Below are positions 40,224 through 42,199 of a stretch of 42,199 nucleotides of DNA, piece after piece. The stretch comes from CAZYXZ01 sp964651395 (lineage in GTDB: Bacteria; Actinomycetota; Actinomycetes; BP-191), in the NCBI GenBank assembly GCA_964651395.1, contig CAZYXZ010000021.1:1-42199 (forward strand), in the 5' to 3' direction. The notes below the pieces were generated by a model that worked only from the letters and a program-made list of their open reading frames with translations, did no database searches and had not been told where the DNA came from. Position 1 is the stretch's first letter; each line of letters begins with the position of its first letter. The position numbers were made by a program, and so were the translations under genes.

Positions 40224-41165
40224 TCAGGCGAGCCAGCGCTGCAGCTCGCGGCGCGACACGGTCGCTCTGCGTGACGTCACGCGCCGCCGGCCGATCATGC
40301 GGGGGAGGAGGCGGTAGTACGACGCCAGCACACGTACCCGGAGGCGGAAGTCGGCCAGGTCACGGCGACGTAGCAGCGCGGACAGGGCGGTCAGCTTGTA
40401 GCGCAGGAGCGCACCTACCCACAGCCGGGCTGTGGCGTTCTTGCGCAGGGTGAGCAGCCGGTTGCGCTGGTCGTGGAAGCGGAACAGCTCGCTGCGGCCG
40501 GACGTCGCCGAGTGCCGGTGCCGGACGACTGCCGTCGGCTCGTAGCGGATGGACCACCCGCGTGAGCGCAGCCGCCAGCTCAGGTCCGTGTCCTCGTAGT
40601 AGAGGAAGAAGTCGTCGTCGAAGAAGTCGACGTCGCGCAGGGCGGTCATCCGGAACGCGACGGCGCAGGCGGATGCGACGAACACCTCGGCCGGCTCCTC
40701 GTACTGGCCGGTGTCCGGCTCGAGGTAGCCGCGGTCGGCGCCGTAGCCGCGACGGTCGACCAGGCTGCCGGCGCTGTTGATCACCCCCGGCGGGTCCATC
40801 AGCAGCACCTTGCCGACGACCGCGGCCATCCCCGGCCCGTCGACGGCGAAGGGCGCCACGAGCGACTTCAGCCAGCCCGGCTCGGGGACCGCATCGTTGT
40901 TGAGCAGCACGGCGTACGGCGTGCGCACCTCGGCGAGCGCCAGGTTGTTGCCGCCGGCGAAGCCGAGGTTCGTGGGGCTCTCGATCAAGCGGACGCCGCG
41001 CCGCGCGCGGAGCAGCTCGCGCGATCCGTCGGTCGAGCCGTTGTCCACCACCCACACCTGGTACGCCGGAGCGTCCTGCTGGGCGTCGAGCGCGTCGAGA
41101 CACTCCGCGACGAACGCCGCGCCGTTGTAGTTGACGACGACGACCGTGACCTCAGGCTCGCTCAT
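40224..41165 (-). CDS. Glycosyltransferase family 2 (rhamnosyltransferase-like)
   Basis: The 313-aa GT-A enzyme has TVVVVNYNGAAFVAECLDAL (about 7-26), VVDNGSTDGS, LIESPTNLGFAGGNNLAL, LLNNDAVPEPGWL (metal-binding DxD-like NND) and the acceptor/base region YYEDTDLSWRLRSRGW (about 205-220). This pattern fits WbbL-like rhamnosyltransferases, so it may use the dTDP-rhamnose made by the rml genes; the donor is inferred. The C-terminus is basic, perhaps membrane-associated. The ATG at 41165 overlaps the stop of the upstream membrane protein gene (ATGA, 4 bp). It is convergent with the previous glycosyltransferase, 10 bp apart. Confidence 0.87.
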   Translation of the reverse strand: MSEPEVTVVVVNYNGAAFVAECLDALDAQQDAPAYQVWVVDNGSTDGSRELLRARRGVRLIESPTNLGFAGGNNLALAEVRTPYAVLLNNDAVPEPGWLKSLVAPFAVDGPGMAAVVGKVLLMDPPGVINSAGSLVDRRGYGADRGYLEPDTGQYEEPAEVFVASACAVAFRMTALRDVDFFDDDFFLYYEDTDLSWRLRSRGWSIRYEPTAVVRHRHSATSGRSELFRFHDQRNRLLTLRKNATARLWVGALLRYKLTALSALLRRRDLADFRLRVRVLASYYRLLPRMIGRRRVTSRRATVSRRELQRWLA

Positions 41166-42199
41166 GGTCGCCGTGGCACTGACCCCCAGAGGAGCAGGGC
41201 GAGCAGCAGCAGGGAGGAGGCGCCGGTCACGAGCGCGCCCACGTGCAGGGAGCGCGGCTCGAACACGAACTCCACGCGCTGGTCGCCGGTCCGGACGTGC
41301 ACGCCCTTCAGGCCGCCGTCGACGCGGAGGATGGGGCGCGGCACACCGTCGACGCGGACGTTCCAGCCGGGGTACCACGTGTCGCTGAGGACGAGCACGC
41401 CCTCGGACTCGGGCGCGAGCGCGATGCCGACCGAGCTGGGCCCGATCTCGATGTCGCGCACCTTCTGGTAGGTCTTGGGCTTCTCGAGCTCCTGGCGCAA
41501 CGGTGTGAGCGGCTCTCCCACGACGACCACCTGCGTGTCGGGGTTGAACTTCGGGTCGGCCACGACGGCGTACGCCTCGTCCGGCGTGTCGACGTACATC
41601 GCGCCGCCGAAGGGCACGATATAGGCGCGGGGCAGGACGCCGACGTTCTCGAACACGAACGCGTGGATGTCCCGGAGCACCAGCTTGAACTGGTCCGGCT
41701 TCGCCTGCAGCGGCAGGTTGCTGCGGTTGTGCTCGCTCGTGAAGAAGTACTTCACGTTCAGCAGGTCGAGCCGCCGGTCGGTCCGGCTCGCGACGCCGGC
41801 CGAGCGCAGCTCGAAGCCGGACTTGCCGGACCCGAAGTCGGCCAGCAGCGGGTCGACCGCCTTCACCTCGTAGCCCGTGCCACCGGGTGCGTCGAAGCCG
41901 TAGGCGAGCTCGATGTTCTTGGGGTAGACGGAGTCGAGCGCCGCGATCCGGTACACGCCGGGGTCGCGGGCGCGCAGCTGCTCGAACAGCGGCGGCCGCG
42001 GGTACGCGTCCCGCGACTCGATGAACGGGACGTGGCCGTAGGAGTAGCTGAGCAGGTCGGCGGCGACGACGAGCACCAGCGCCCCGGAGAACAGCGTCGG
42101 CGGCAGCCGTCGTGCGACGACCGGGCTGAACAGGAGTGCCGCGACGCCGAGCAGCAGCAGCGCGGCGGCCGGCCCGCGGTAGGCCGTGACCGGATGCCG
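41162..42199 (-). CDS. Large YfhO-like membrane protein, 3' part only
   Basis: The open frame extends past the right edge without a stop, so at least 345 codons of a larger gene are present; the GTG at 42076 is internal. Visible part: hydrophobic segments at the edge (AAALLLLGVAALLFSPVV, then LVVAADLLS), a soluble extracytoplasmic region with DVHPF-free mixed beta sequence (YRIAALDSVYPKN, DLLNVKYFFT, VLVLSDTWYPGWNVRVDG), and a last helix (ALVTGASSLLLLALLLWG). The DTWYPGWxVxVDG motif is typical of YfhO-type proteins, linked to glycosylation of wall polymers. It sits upstream of, and is coupled to, the GT2 gene. Confidence 0.75.
   Translation of the reverse strand, partial: RHPVTAYRGPAAALLLLGVAALLFSPVVARRLPPTLFSGALVLVVAADLLSYSYGHVPFIESRDAYPRPPLFEQLRARDPGVYRIAALDSVYPKNIELAYGFDAPGGTGYEVKAVDPLLADFGSGKSGFELRSAGVASRTDRRLDLLNVKYFFTSEHNRSNLPLQAKPDQFKLVLRDIHAFVFENVGVLPRAYIVPFGGAMYVDTPDEAYAVVADPKFNPDTQVVVVGEPLTPLRQELEKPKTYQKVRDIEIGPSSVGIALAPESEGVLVLSDTWYPGWNVRVDGVPRPILRVDGGLKGVHVRTGDQRVEFVFEPRSLHVGALVTGASSLLLLALLLWGSVPRRP

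Noticed and set aside
40211..40226. GAGC-TGCGC-GCTC as a terminator between the two convergent glycosyltransferase genes
   Set aside because: Only a 4-bp stem in GC-rich sequence without a T-tract; not distinguishable from background.
41162..42076. A complete 304-aa gene starting with GTG at 42076
   Set aside because: The frame stays open and hydrophobic to the window edge, so the gene is truncated by the window and not complete.
1..42199. CRISPR arrays, tRNA or rRNA genes, insertion sequences, phage genes
   Set aside because: I looked for regular repeats, tRNA-like cloverleaf ends, transposase motifs and phage structural genes and found none. A covariance-model tRNA scan would be the decisive test.

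Overview
The window is gene-dense, very GC-rich DNA with frequent GTG starts and actinobacterial gene families: acyl-CoA carboxylase with an epsilon subunit, FadE25-type dehydrogenase, LCP proteins, GtrA, and a TIGR03089 protein. It comes from an Actinomycetota chromosome, perhaps Nocardioidaceae-like (family guess, low confidence). Part of the gene content recalls the Mycobacterium tuberculosis Rv3264c-Rv3304 neighbourhood (from memory). I see no rRNA, tRNA, CRISPR array, insertion sequence or prophage.

Layout. (1) 1-3.9 kb: the 5' end of a gamma-glutamylcyclotransferase gene, an LpdA-like flavoprotein, an intergenic palindromic element, a PaaI-type thioesterase and the biotinylated alpha subunit of acyl-CoA carboxylase. 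(2) 3.9-8.45 kb: a MerR regulator divergent from a two-gene operon. That operon encodes a metallo-beta-lactamase-fold protein with an altered metal motif and an 839-aa fusion of about 13 membrane helices, an extracytoplasmic domain and a short-chain dehydrogenase. A perfect 10-bp inverted repeat fills the operon's promoter spacer. This is the best candidate for an undescribed system. (3) 8.46-14.2 kb: a secreted YncE-propeller/phosphoesterase, the carboxylase epsilon (58 aa) and beta subunits, and biotin ligase. (4) 14.2-21 kb: a GerMN lipoprotein, a PH-domain membrane protein, then a leucine/isovalerate-type degradation set (enoyl-CoA hydratase, HMG-CoA lyase, a carboxylase beta subunit) with GtrA and an acyl-CoA dehydrogenase. 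(5) 20.7-28.7 kb: CoA-binding protein, HAD hydrolase, UDP-sugar dehydrogenase, FadE25-like dehydrogenase, PIG-L deacetylase, 3-oxoacid CoA-transferase, TIGR03089 protein and an MFS exporter. (6) 28.7-42.2 kb: surface glycopolymer genes: two LCP transferases, RmlA, RmlB and RmlD (no RmlC in the window), an ArsR-SRPBCC fusion, glycosyltransferases, a Wzm/Wzt-type ABC exporter and a truncated large membrane protein.

How the genes fit together. Biotin ligase activates the single BC-BCCP alpha subunit, which could serve both beta subunits (propionyl-type at 11.8-13.4 kb, methylcrotonyl-type at 17.5-19.1 kb). HMG-CoA lyase yields acetoacetate and acetyl-CoA, and the CoA-transferase can activate the acetoacetate. 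The dTDP-rhamnose genes, glycosyltransferases, ABC exporter and LCP proteins together suggest synthesis, export and wall attachment of a rhamnose-containing glycan.

Expression layout. About a dozen transcription-unit starts have a TANNNT-like hexamer ending 6-8 nt before the start codon, as expected for leaderless mRNAs. In three divergent pairs the two hexamers overlap within an 18-25 bp intergenic space. Eight same-strand neighbours overlap by 4 bp (ATGA or GTGA), and four convergent pairs share a single CTAG as both stop codons.
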